From Epiperipatus broadwayi (taxonomy: Eukaryota > Onychophora > Udeonychophora > Euonychophora > Peripatidae): a DNA stretch of 64,000 nt. How positions within the stretch are numbered: position 1 is the stretch's first letter; every line of letters starts with the position of its first letter. Positions 48,933 through 60,191 of this stretch are shown in pieces. Location of the stretch: positions 9,505,916-9,569,915 of the forward strand of contig JAQFVV010006220.1 in assembly GCA_028023455.1 (NCBI GenBank), written 5' to 3'. The position numbers and the translations under genes were made by a program. Below the pieces are notes generated by a model. The model made no database searches and was not told the origin of the DNA. It saw nothing but the letters and a program-made list of their open reading frames with translations.

Positions 48933-51900
48933 AAATTATTATTCAAAGTATGGAAGAACCCTCTAATAAATCATTGTGAAATAAAATATTTTAATTGTAG
49001 AATGGTTTATTTCTGAATTATAAATTATGACAATACATGACTCACACGATTCATTTCAAAGGCCTTTAAATATTACAAATTTTAAATCAGAATTAACTAG
49101 AATCTTATTTTATATAAAGCAGAATTTATTAGTTTTATTTGAAAGTATAGGGTTTATAAAATTAGAATCAAGTTCATATTTCCTAGAATATATTTGTAGG
49201 AGGTAAACAATAATAATTATGAATTTTGTTTATTTCAAACAAAGATAAATAACCTGTAAATTATGCAGTAGAATTCTAAAGAAAAATAATGTCAAAGACT
49301 TTAGCAGTTTTCCATTCTTGTTTTAACCTCTAGCTAAAAATATCCATTTACTGATCAATTTTGAATGATTAGTTGGCCTAACTCTGAGCTATCTAGCTAG
49401 GGAAAAAATTCTGTCTAGCTATTTGGCTAGAGAAAAAATCCTGACTCTTTGGAATCTAAAAAAAATCCCAAGTTTTACCTGGACCAAATTCAAATCTCAG
49501 ATTATGATAGACATATATGATTTATATGAGAATCAATATATTATAAAGCCTCCATCTTACGGTAAGATTTATAATAAAAAAAATTGATGTGATTATAAAT
49601 TGTATCAGAATAGAATACAAGAAAATATATGTGTTTATTCATAATAAAAATAAAAAAAAGCACATTTAATAAATGTATATAATTACATCTTTCAAACTTT
49701 CAAATAGAAATGAATTATAATTTTTTACTTTATAATATAGTACTTAAAGTCATACCATAGAATAAGTTGATTTTTTATAGCTATGTAACAAAATGTTTTT
49801 ATATCATTGAAATAATTTAAATACAAGTATGTGCATATATATATATATATAAATATTAAAATAGTATCACATGACTTTTTTCATTAACATCTGCATTAGC
49901 AACAACAGACTCGTCACTCTACTTTTGTTTTAAAAAAATTTTATATGCTAGAGAAATATTCTGAATTAATTTTATTATTTAAAAAAAACAAAAAACATAA
50001 AAAGCAAAAAAAAAAAAAAAATCTAGTAAATAATCAAGATTTATAATTTTAAATATATTTGATCAGAGACATATTAAATCATTTCTTTGTCTTTCATTAT
50101 TTATTAAAACCATAGTAAAAAAGAAGTAGATTCAAAATAAAACAAGATTTCAGTTAATAATTATTTTTGATAGACATAAACCTGCTCTATAATTAGATAT
50201 TTAAAATGAAGTTTGAAAGAAATACAAACTAAGATTTAAATGTGATTCATTAACACAAATGAAAAATATATAAAAGCTTGTACTTGGTACCAAGAAATTA
50301 TTACAAGTATTAACTTTAATGACAGCTAAAACCATATATAACAAAATATTACAAAAAAAAAAGTAAACAGAATGTGTTACATTAAAAAATAACTTATATG
50401 TATGTACACATGCACATACATATATAAAATATAGTTAAGACTCAAAAATTAATCTCAAAGCCAAAACAATTATGATTAATATAATTATTATAATCTATAT
50501 CAATATTTAATGCAAAACTCTTTGGAAATTTCTTTCATCATGAGTACCTTTAACCCAAGCCATTTCACAGCAACTTTAGTTATAAAATAAAGTTAAATAT
50601 TACAAAATAATACAAACAAAGACAAATAAAACTAAAAATTCTACCAATAAAGCTTAAAAAAAACAATTTGAAACCATCCAGAAGGTTTCACAACAGGTGC
50701 AGGTCCAATTTTATAATAACCAAATTTAATATTTTATTCAAGATTATTGGCTATTTTCTATCCTCCCTCATCAATAATTTTTATTTTACTTAATTTATGC
50801 ATCTCTTACAAGCCATTTCTTAATTACTCTTAGTTAACTATGTGAAACTATTTGAGACAATTGGACAATTTAGGAAATTGTTTAAGCTTACTAAAACTAG
50901 CTTACTAAACTATGGTTTTACAATTATTTTTTTGCAATTGTTTCATATTATATATAGTCTTCTTGAAATAAAGATGATAATAATAAATGATAATAAAAAT
51001 ATTTTATATCTCAAAAACTTTATCTATTAATATTAATAATATTGTAGTACATTATTTTCTAAGTTTCCAAAAATAAGTACTTTACTTCTAAATGATTTAT
51101 ATTTCTCTTTCAGTAACATCAAATATGCATATATATCAGCATTTTTCATTTTCAAAATAGATTTCATTAATACTAAGCTTTTAATTTATTTATCTAGAAT
51201 CACAACAAAATTTAAAACATTTCATTGTCTATAACACCATCATATATATATTATTATTGTTATTATTTGAATGATTTCAATTTGAATAGCAATAACATCT
51301 TGAGTAAAAACATTTCTTCTACTCATAATTACCTTCTACTCTCTTAGATTCAATATTTAAATTGATTTCCTTATATATATGTTTTTTCTCTCTTTGAGAT
51401 CATGATATATTATTGACTTATTTTCTGCAGTGCCAGACTTTCCTGAAAAGTCCAAACTCTCCTAAAATGCTCATTCAGAATTAAAGATAACAAAAAATAA
51501 TATAATTTTTAATCAGGCTATCAGGAATTAAATAATATTTCCTGGATCTTATTGCAAAACTTCTGACTCCAGTTAAGCATTCTTTTGTAATAAGTCAGAC
51601 CAAGATTATTTTAAATGCATATCTTTGTAAGGATATTTCTGACTCCATTACAAATTCAAATATTATATAAAATTTTACCACTAAATTCTTGAAAACAGAT
51701 TTAAATAATAACTTTAAAATTAAATCACATAATCAATTACCAAACTTGATCAATTCATTATCAATTATGTACAATATAAACTAATAATTTCTAAAGAAGT
51801 ATCAGTAAACAACTTTTCAGTAACTAGCACATATCAACAACTTCAACACTTTTTAAAGCTTCTATAAAAATAATGCATTTTTAATATAGACTCAGAAATG

Positions 51901-52860
51901 CTTTGAAACACTTTTAAAAGCAGACTGAAAAGGTTGTAATTTAATTTTAAAATCAATTTCCCAACGTTTTCACATATTTGTTTCACAACCTTTGACTTTG
52001 AATAATTTTTTTAATTATCTAAATGCTTGAAAATGCTCATTAAAACCTATCTACATGGTTCATATTCCAAAAGATTTCTGTCCAATTATGAATGAAATCT
52101 TTCTATACTAATCACTAAAGTAATTTTAGAACAATTCAATAACGAACTCCTAAAAGTCATATCTAACTAATCTATTCAAAAAGCATCTCTACAACCATTG
52201 TTGAGTTGGTCTGATTAAAAATAATAAACTTCAACCCAGCTTACAACTTAATTTTTGATTATCAACTTGATAAAATTATGAATTAAAAACAATAATTCAT
52301 TTTATATCACTTTAATTACTGGACTGCACATGGAATATAAAATCCAATCACATTTAACCAATAACTAGAAACTAAACTGATGATATTGTTGAAATTAATT
52401 TTGCATTTATTGATTATTCTTATGTATATAAATGGTTCTATCATAATGTAAAATGGATTAATACTGTTAATACAAACATTATTCATAATTGAGAAAAGTC
52501 ATATTATAATTTTTGTTATTTTTGATAAAAATTATATCATTTCAGAGACAGATTGATCTTATGACGCATAACACAGTATAAGTTAAGGGAAATGATAAAT
52601 GAATATAGATAAAATTTATGTTGAAAAATATTTAAAATAAAATCTGGAATAGTTGAAATATTAATTATTTTTTAAAAAGTCTCTATTTAATACAAATCTT
52701 TTATTTAATCTGTTCCTGATTTTGATAAAATGTAAAATTTTTCATGCAACAAAAAAAAGGAACTATTTTTATCTAAACAAAGATGTATACTTTAATAGAC
52801 ATATCTATGTGATTATAAAAATGTAATATGTTTTCACTAAATTATTGTAACAAAACCATA
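48933..52860. other. AT-rich non-coding stretch
   Basis: No gene supported. A-run at 50008-50022, TA runs near 49838-49850 and 51243-51250. The short frame 50842-51030 is low in complexity. Confidence 0.5.
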
Positions 52861-53015
52861 AACACCTGGGTCTCTTTTTGTGCAATTTTTTTAATGCGAT
52901 TTTGAAGTTATGCGATTTATCTGTATTTTTATATTGGACTATTTCCATCATCTAATATGTGTGTTGAATGTCTTTAGAAAAGTTTAATTTTAGTTAAATA
53001 TTCCAACTGCATTCA

Positions 53016-53121
53016 ATTGTTAATAATATCACAGCAAACAGGTTAGTATATGCACCAACTGTTAGTAATATCACAGCAAACAGGTTAGTATATGCACTAT
53101 CTGTTAGTAATATCACAGCAA
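53016..53121. repeat. 42 bp tandem repeat, ~2.5 units
   Basis: The block containing GTTAGTAATATCACAGCAAA and CAGGTTAGTATATGCAC recurs every 42 bp (ACAGCA at 53031, 53073 and 53115). It is an amplified part of the left family C terminal repeat. The ATG of the 108-codon frame 53092-53418 falls in it. Confidence 0.8.
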
Positions 53122-53750
53122 AGAGAAATAGTCCACTATAAAAATACAGCTAGAACACCATCATCACAAACTTTCAGAATAACAATATGTGATTTATGTT
53201 TTTTCTTAATATTTTTTATACCTTTTCTTTTATGCCATAAAGAAGTTCATATTTCACTTAAAATTGGTATTTCCCCGTTTTATATACAAACATTATATTT
53301 TACATATTTTAAATGCCTGTTAGAAAAAGATTTGGCAATAAATTTAGATTCTGTAGATTTAGAAAAAGATAATGAGACAAAAGTGGAACCTGATCGTTTC
53401 ACAGCAAAAATGATTTGAGAAAGTCTTCAACTTTTTAATCAATTGGAAATCATTTTCTTGTTAATGACATGAATTATGAATGAGCTCTTAAATTCCAACT
53501 AGAATTAAATAGTTGTTATGTCTGGATATCATGAGGTTACATAAACAAGTAGTAAAATCATCATCTCAAAGTTTAATCATCAATTACATTGTTGACTGAA
53601 AACCATTAACTTTTAGACTGAAAATTTTTTTATTGGCTGAGTGAATTAGAGTTTTAAACTTTTGATTGGTTCAATTACAGAATCAGCAGTAAAAATATAT
53701 TCATCTTTTAATATTAGATTTGTTTGTAAAAAGCAAATTACTAATTTGTC

Positions 53751-53995
53751 AGATGTGATATATTAAACTATTTCCATCATCTATGAGTGAATGTTGAATG
53801 TATAAAAAATTTTAAACTTTATTTAAACTTTCCAAATATAAACAACTTGTTAGAAATAACACATAAATATACAACACAGGTTATCTTCTTTAGGTGTTGC
53901 TAGCCTATATGTACAGTGACAATATTCGCTCAGAAATTGAACTTGTACTTTTAGATTCTTGAAAATCAAATTTAAGGCAAACGTTCTACCGAGCT
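53751..53995 (-). repeat. Family C (Penelope terminal) repeat, minus copy
   Basis: On the minus strand it contains a tRNA-like A box (GTAGCTCGGTAGAAC) and B-box-like CAAGTTCAATTTC, then GCGAATATTGTCACTGT, the GCAACACCT..CCTGTGTTGT block and a tail ending in GATGATGGAAAT. It lies downstream of the Penelope GIY-YIG coding end and is the inverse of 54570-54800. A third, shorter minus copy is at 52935-53120. Compared with the plus copy it has lost the middle of the hammerhead-like part. Confidence 0.65.
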
Positions 53996-54116
53996 ACTCT
54001 GTCAAAGGCAACACACAGTAGAAATTTGATATATTTATATATGAGGGTTGGTTCAAACCCTCCTGAGTCCTTCAATTTTTTTTATGAGCAAGGCTAATTG
54101 GTTTTTTTTATATATA

Positions 54117-54457
54117 TTATTGTTTAATATTTTTCTTAAGAGCAAGATTAATTAGAGGTTTCCATACATTGTGTATTGCCACACTGGGTTGACTTATAGG
54201 ATTATTTACCATTGTCATATGACCAGCTGCCGTGAATTTTCTTCTATGCATTTTTTTCTCTTTATCCAATATCTTTATATTTTCCCAATTAAACATATGG
54301 ACATTAATACATACAAGATCTGCTAGGTAGACACATCTGTTTCTTTTCTTTTAACCATTAGTTTGTGCTCTTCCAATCTCTGTTCAGCAGGGTGACAGGT
54401 CTCACCAATGTATTTCCTTCCACATTCACATGGTATTTCATAGATGAAGTTTTTGTT
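54117..54457 (-). pseudogene. Penelope-like GIY-YIG endonuclease, C-terminal end
   Basis: Minus frame reading NFIYEIPCECGRKYIGETCH, then EQRLEEHKLMVKRKE: a textbook GIY-YIG core with the Cys pair (PCECG), the KYIGET motif and the R...EH positions. After a TAG and a one-base shift follow VHMFNWENIKILDKEKKMHR, RKFTAAGHM, NNPISQPSVAI and WKPLINLALKK, the usual end of Penelope-like proteins (.ID/NWEN.KIL, RR..EA, then a C-terminal W.P). The reverse transcriptase is absent. It is a different Penelope lineage from the one at 38.8-43.7 kb, judging by the sequence of this domain. Nearby family C repeats are its terminal repeats. Confidence 0.8.
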
Positions 54458-54569
54458 CTTCAGCATTTCCAGTTTAGGCTTAGTAGAAGTAAGAATTCCT
54501 CAAAGTGTGGTATGGCTTCAGAAAGCTGTTCTAATGTTATATTGACTGCAGATTTTCTTTAATTTATCA

Positions 54570-54800
54570 AGAATCTAAAGGTGCGAGTTCAACTTCTAAG
54601 CGAATATTATCACTGTGCATATAGGTGAGTAACACCTGAAGAAGAGTGGAGAATACTACTACTCAAAACAACCTGTGTTGTATATTTGTGTGTTATTACT
54701 AAGAAGCTGTTTGTATTTGGAAAGTTTAAATAAAGTTTAAATTTTCTATACATTCAACATTCACTTATAGATGATGGAAATGGTCCAACATATCACATCT
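54570..54800 (+). repeat. Family C (Penelope terminal) repeat, plus copy
   Basis: Inverse of 53751-53995, on the 5' side of the GIY-YIG fragment, so the fragment sits between inverted terminal repeats, a known arrangement for Penelope-like elements. It retains a hammerhead-like part: box I CTGAAGA (54636-54642), a 6 bp stem II (GAGTGG/CTACTC), box II AAAA in place of GAAA, and stem I AACAC/GTGTT. The cleavage triplet is not of NUH type, so activity is doubtful. Confidence 0.6.
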
Positions 54801-55844
54801 AATAACATACCATCATTAGAAACCTTCAGACAAATAATAATTTGTCAGATTATGAAAGTGAACGAAAGTTTTTTTCAAAAATAAATGTCTATTTATAATT
54901 ATAAAAATATTCTATAGGGGAGAACCTAAAAACAACGTTTGTAACCTATTAGAAAGTGCTGTGTACATCATTGATTTCTTTCTCAATTTACATTCATGTA
55001 AAAGTAAAGAATTTTTACTAAAATCTTAACTATTTTTCTAAAATAATTATACTTTCACCATATTTTATCAAAATAATTTATAATATGTAAAAAAATACAA
55101 AAAAAAAATACTCTAAAATATACATTTTCATTTTGAATATCAAAACAAAGAACATGGAGCTGTCAAAATTCTTGCTAAGCATTCCCTTTGGTTCAAAATG
55201 AGCAACAAAAAATCTGTGCCTTATGGTACATTTTAAGCTTTAAAAAGACAGTAAATTCACTATGATAATGAAAAATTGGTTTTAGAGTGCCTTGAAGCCA
55301 TGAATGAAAATTTTCATTGGATGCACCTGTTTGGTTATTAAACAACACATGAGACTGAAGTTGGCACTAATTGTATTTCCTCGTGATGAATCTGATTTCT
55401 TATCAGTTCACAAACGTACCCACATATAGTCAAATAGTGATAATGATTAAAATATATATGAAAAGATGTAAAATAAATTACACATAAAAACATATTGTTT
55501 TGAATAAAATTGAATAGTTAATAAAAAGTTAAAAAACCTTTGTCTTGTATCAATTTTTTCCAAATATTTGAAATTTTTTATTAATCATACTTTATTTCCT
55601 TATTTTTTTATGCGAATTTTAAAGTAATTTTACCTTGTTGCTTTGCTTTTATGCAATTTTTGAAAATTATGGACCATATTCCACATTTTTCAATGTAAGT
55701 TAAGTCTATTTTTGTGTGATTTCTTTTATGCTAGTTTTTTGCGTAACCTATCTACCACATAAAAAGAGACCCAGGTGTATATATATACCATCAATTCCTC
55801 GCAAAAAAAAATGGCGAGTCATAAGAATTTAGTAATTACCTTCA

Positions 55845-56165
55845 TATTAATATAATATTGGGTACTTATATATTAGTCCTGTAACACGGCACACATATTA
55901 GATATTTTGCGCCTTTTCACATTTGTATCAATCCACTGATAACTTTCTTATCTTGTGATCTGACTAAAATAACCTGTACCAAATCTTGTACATATTTTTT
56001 GCAAGATTTGCAAAAAAGTAACATGTACATGGACCATATACATGATATTTTATCACAAGATTTAAAAAGTCATCAACAGCTTGAATATGTATGTGAAAAG
56101 GGGCACCATGTCTAATATGAGCTCTACGTCACAGGACTAATATGTAAGCTTAGGACTAAAAATAC
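55845..56165. mobile_element. MITE-like element with ~70 bp inverted ends
   Basis: The left end (about 55858-55935: ATATTAGTCCTGT, then CACATATTAGATATT and CCTTTTCACAT) is the inverse of the right end (about 56085-56155: ATGTGAAAAGG, then CTAATATGAGC and ACAGGACTAATATGT). The middle also pairs in part (ATCTTGTGAT..ATCACAAGAT), so the whole is close to a palindrome. No coding capacity. Confidence 0.6.
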
Positions 56166-57500
56166 TACTTTCACACAAAAAAATATAAACAATTTGGAGC
56201 GTAATTTACAAAAAAAAAATCCAATCTTTAAAATTAAATATTTACAGCAATTAAAGTAATAGACATTTAAAACAATACCAAAAATATGAATTTGATCATA
56301 AAATTGCTTAAAAAACGATCCTTAAAATTATATTTTTAACAGCAGTTAATGGCAAGATGCCATTATACAAAAAGTCAAAAATGTTATTTCATCATACAGA
56401 AATATATAAGTCTTTCACAAGAAAAAAATTAAAACACAGTGTGGAATAGACATTTAAAACAATACTAAAGATATGAAATTTGACTATAAAATCGCTAAAT
56501 TACAAAAATTGCCTAAAATATTATTTTAAAAAGCATAAAATATATACACTATTTACACGAAATAAAACAGGCAAAACTCACTATATATATTGCCACACCC
56601 AGCAAAATATATATGATGTTTACACAAAATATATACGAAAAGTATTAAATTTATAAAATATGCACATACATTACTTACTTTGAATATATAACAATGAATA
56701 AATGGAAGTGATCTGTTATATTTTATTATAAGTGAATCAAATATTCTGGAGAAAATAGAGATTTCAAGTAAAACTTTTTCACTTTTCCCTCCAAAATGAT
56801 CACGTGATTATGGACTGTATCTCCTGAAATGGGATTTGGTTGAAAAATGGTAATAAATAAATCTATTTTTTAAAAAAATAAAATAAAAAGAAATTTTTTC
56901 CCACAAAATAAAATATATAACTTTTACTAATAATTCGTGTTTGTGACCAATTATTTTTTATTTTGTTCATTATGCAAATGAATTGTGTTTGCCATGATGT
57001 TCATCGCTGTTGCTTATTAGGCCATTTTGCTGAATCAAAAAGTCTTTTGATGTTTTGGGGAAAGTACAGTTATTTACTCACTTAAAATCAAATGAATTAA
57101 GCAATAATGAAATTGAAAATGGACAATAACTATGAAGAAAAAATGCAATCCAAGTGAAATCAAGCTGTTGTCAGAATAAAATCTTGACCAAAAACTGGGC
57201 AAAAAAAATGATTTTCTTACCAGATCAGATAAAAAAACACGTGAAGAAAATGCAATGCAATTGAAATCAAGCTGTTGTCAGAATGAAATCTTAAACAAAA
57301 ACTGTGCAAAAAAAATTGGTTTTGAAAAAAAAAAAATTATTTTGTTACCAAATCGGAGATAGGATAAAAAACATGTTTTGATATGAGATCAGATTTATTT
57401 GACCTAATCACAATGTTACACACTTATCGCAAATGTGAAAAGACATAACAGATCTAATATGTGCTGTGTCACAGGACTAATACATAAGTACCTAATATTG
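56166..57500. repeat. Repeat-rich spacer ending in a second MITE end
   Basis: 57415-57500 carries another copy of the MITE end (CAAATGTGAAAAGACATAAC, CTAATATGTGCTGTGTCACA, GGACTAATACATAAGTACC), in the same orientation as the right end above; with the left end at 55858 it could bound a larger 1.65 kb element. Between them: a direct repeat with AATAGACATTTAAAACAATA at 56258 and 56446, a direct repeat with GAAATCAAGCTGTTGTCAGA at about 57153 and 57264, and a short minus-strand family A piece (56566-56610: AACAGGCAAAACTCACTATA). Confidence 0.55.
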
Positions 57501-58048
57501 TAATATGAATTTTTGATAATAGTTTACAATTTTTTGAGAAAGAGAGCTTCATGAAGATGGCAAATCTTCACTATTCTAATTAAGCAAAGCAAAAGATGGG
57601 TAACTAAAAACAATTATTATTTTGCCAATTTTTTTTATATAAAATCTTATGTAGGAATTGTTTGGATTTGAATAAAAGGTTGAATATGAATCTAGATTTT
57701 GAAATTGATCAGATGAAAAACTTAATATTAGAGGCAATATAAATAAGAGAATTAAGATTTGTTTACTAATTCATGATGGCTTAAAATAAAAATATTTATT
57801 ACTGACTATTCTAGTAACATAGAGGAATAAAATAAGACATTCTAAATAAATTAAAATAATGATATAACTATATTAATTTTTTTTAAAAAAAACTCCTATT
57901 AAAATTGAAATAGGAATTATATAATCATAGTAATTCCTATGGAAATAAGATGAGTTATTAAAAAAAATATTAGACCAAGAGAGATGGTTATTGAGTAAAG
58001 AATAATCATTAAAGATTAAATTCTAAATTTAAAATTTTATGTAAGAGA

Positions 58049-58730
58049 TTTAACTTCCATTAAAAGTATTTTGTTTAGACTTTTTTTGATTTATGACAGG
58101 CAATATGTACCTACTAATAATGATTTGCAATATAACATAATGATTTATTTTTTCTGACAAATTGTTTGTAAGAGTTTATTGCAAACTTTATATTTAAATT
58201 TAGATAAATTTATTTTCATTCATCCTAATAAAACACCTTGACCTGATTTTTTAGATTATTTTATTTGAAGTTTATTTTGAATAATTTCTTAATGGTGATA
58301 TACAAATATTTATTAGTAAGATGGATTGTGTATTGCTGATTTAGAAATGCAGTCCTTTGTAAAAATTAATACTGTCAAATACTGTTTCATTTTTTTTCTT
58401 TGAAATATTATATTATTCTAGAATAACATGGTATCTAATCCTGGTTTATGTCTAAGTTAGGAAACATTAATTGAGTATTAATGCTGGGAATTTCATATCT
58501 GATCTTTATATAATGTAATTATTTATTCAGAAAAAATTAATATATAATAATGTATAACTGTTACTACTGGCATGAATTTTGCCTTTAAGGGTTTTTATAT
58601 TAAAAGTAATTTATTTTTAATTTAGAATTTATGGAAAGTCTAAAATATTAATTTGATTACATAAATTAAAGATTTAAAAATACTAACATGAAAAAATATT
58701 AATATACAATAATTAAATTTTTGACATATA
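58049..58730 (-). pseudogene. rrnS: 12S rRNA (mitochondrial) pseudogene in NUMT
   Basis: On the plus strand the complements of the classic 12S landmarks follow one another: CAGGCAATATGTACC (58095) for the GACGGGCRRTNTGTRC region, CACCTTGACCTGA (near 58238), GGTATCTAATCCTGGTTT (58429-58446) for AAACTAGGATTAGATACC, and TAACTGTTACTACTGGCATG (near 58556) for the GTGCCAGCNNCCGCGGTTA region. Spacing suits a 12S gene on the minus strand; the 3' end is at about 58049 (complement of the AAGTCG..ACTGGAAAGT end). Several landmark bases have changed, as expected for a nuclear relic. Confidence 0.8.
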
Positions 58731-58759
58731 ATTTTGGGGGAAAAAAAGGAAAAGAAAAA

Positions 58760-59780
58760 TTATAATAGTAATTTATTTTTGTACTTTTTGCATAATGAAT
58801 TTATGAAAAAAAATTAGAATTTCTCTAAAGTATAAATAAAAATTTTGAAGTAAAATGTTAATGAAATTAACGATATATAGTTCTTATATTATTAAAAGTA
58901 ACTTAAAACATTTTTTTTTTTAAAAAATATACTATTGGGTACTTTTTACATAATGAATTTATGGAAAAAAAATTAGAATTTCTCTAAATTAATTGACCTA
59001 ATTTTTTACTAAATTATTGTTGAAAAAATAAATAAATAAAAATTTTGAAGTGAAATGCTAATAAAATTAATGATATATAGTTCTTATATTATTAAAAGTA
59101 ACTTAAAACATGTTTTTTTTTTTAATATACTATTGGATTAGCAGTAATAAAAATATTGTTTATTTAAAAAAAATAAGATTTTAAAAAAATTAAGACCAAA
59201 AATTAATAATGTAAGTTTGAATATATCTCAGAAATTAATTTTAGAAATTTGGCAAAAATTGCTTCAACTGTTTATCAAAAACATATTTTTTTGAAAATAT
59301 TAAAGATGATGTTTGCCCAATGAAAATTAAATGGCCATTATCTTAAAAATTAAGATTAGTATAAATGAAGGAATGAAGTTCGTTCTTAAATTAAGTATTA
59401 AAAATAATTCTTTTAATGAAGAAACTAAAATAAAATTAAGGGACAAGGAAACCTTATTAAGCTTTATATAATTATTTTATTGGAAAAATATGAAAAAACA
59501 TTTTCTTTAGAAAGGTTATATCGATAAATATAGATTTATCATTGTAGTAGAATAAGTTACAATAAGGATAACAGCATAATTTTTTTAAAGTTATTATTGA
59601 CAAAGGAGATTATGACTTTGATGTTGCATTAAAAATATTATATGATGAAGTTGCTATATAAATTAGTCTGTTCAACTATTAAATTTTTATATGATTTGAG
59701 TTCAAATTGGTGCAAGCCAGATTAGTTTCTAGCTTCAAAATTTTTGTATTAGAATGAAAGAACCATATGAAGTTTATGGA
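58760..59780 (+). pseudogene. rrnL: 16S rRNA (mitochondrial) pseudogene in NUMT
   Basis: Plus-strand landmarks of the large-subunit rRNA: GTACTTTTTGCATAATGAAT (58781), CTGTTTATCAAAAACAT (59268-59284), TGCCCAATGAAAATTAAATG (near 59314), AATGAAGGAATGAAGTTC (59364), TTAAGGGACAAGGAAACCTT (GGGACGAGAAGACCCT region, 59436), AAGGATAACAGCATAAT (peptidyl-transferase loop side, about 59563), and the GAGTTCAAATTGGTGCAAGC end (59698). A 157-200 bp tandem duplication is present (GTACTTTTTRCATAATGAAT at 58781 and 58938; GATATATAGTTCTTATATTA at 58872 and 59072). The AAGGTAGCATAATC region (between 59340 and 59360) is deleted. Confidence 0.85.
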
Positions 59781-59794
59781 AGAGTTAAAAAACT

Positions 59795-59862
59795 GTAAGC
59801 AGTAGTAAATATGGATTTTGGCAATCTAAGATAATGACTATTCAATTAAAGTTTATAATTCC
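59795..59862 (+). pseudogene. Mitochondrial tRNA-Pro-like sequence in NUMT
   Basis: Between 16S and nad4L a possible anticodon arm TGGAT-TTTGGCA-ATCTA can be drawn, with TGG (Pro) in the anticodon position. Other arms are poor. In many arthropod mitochondria trnP lies on the same strand next to nad4L, which agrees; the assignment is tentative. Confidence 0.35.
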
Positions 59863-59995
59863 AATAGTATTTATGTTGATGTTTTTTCATTTATTTTAAT
59901 TCAAGCATATTTACTGTCAATGTTAATTCCAATAGGATTTATGTTGATGTTTTTTCATTTATTTTAATTCAAGCATATTTATTGTCAATGTTATT
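59857..59995. repeat. 68 bp tandem duplication at the start of nad4L relic
   Basis: CCAATAGTATTTATGTTGAT at 59861 recurs as CCAATAGGATTTATGTTGAT at 59929. The whole 68 bp unit, which codes for the first part of nad4L, is present twice with few differences, so the duplication is recent compared with the decay of the rest. Confidence 0.85.
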
Positions 59996-60165
59996 AAGAG
60001 TTGAGTTTATTATATTAAATATGTTTTGAGTAACAATGTCTTGGACGATTGTATTGGAAAGAGTTGTTTTTAATGTTAGTTTTTTTTTTATATTGATGGT
60101 TTGTAAGGCAAATTTAGGATAATTTTTATTAGTTTCATTAATCTGGAATCATGGGAATGATATAT
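59929..60165 (+). pseudogene. nad4L: nad4L (mitochondrial) pseudogene in NUMT
   Basis: With the invertebrate mitochondrial code the plus strand reads FMLMFFHLF, then after a shift FKHLLSMLLSVEFMMLNMFW, MSWT, VFNVSFFFMLMVCKANLGW and LLVSLMWNHGND. This follows nad4L closely: the LLSLEF block, the conserved VCEAALGL (here VCKANLGW) and the SHGND end (NHGND). nad4L is a small membrane subunit of respiratory complex I. One frameshift and missing flanking codons show that it is a relic. Confidence 0.75.
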
Positions 60166-60191
60166 ATATATATATAGAAGTATAAGAATTG

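Larger units (their letters stand above)
52862..55777. mobile_element. Inverted-repeat DNA transposon remnant, hosting a Penelope copy
   Basis: ACACCTGGGTCTCTTTTT at 52862-52879 is found inverted at 55760-55777 (next bases GTG and ATG). The adjoining left sequence (GTGCAA..TAATGCGATTTT..TATGCGATTTAT) and right sequence (TGCGAATTTTAAAG..TTATGCAATTTTTG) have the style of pogo/Tigger-type terminal regions; that assignment is tentative, since a TA duplication is not clear. A frame near 53320-53420 (DLEKDNETKVEPDRFTAKMI) and a decayed one near 55140-55380 may be transposase debris. The Penelope block 52935-54800 lies inside. Confidence 0.45.

Noticed and set aside
53092-53418. 108-codon plus frame
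   Set aside because: It starts inside a 42 bp tandem repeat of a transposon end and changes character midway. Only the last ~30 codons look protein-like, so it is not reported as a gene.
57960-58030. Mitochondrial tRNA in the NUMT left part
   Set aside because: A TTAGA/TCTAA acceptor-like pairing exists, but the anticodon arm has an 8-base loop and identity cannot be assigned.
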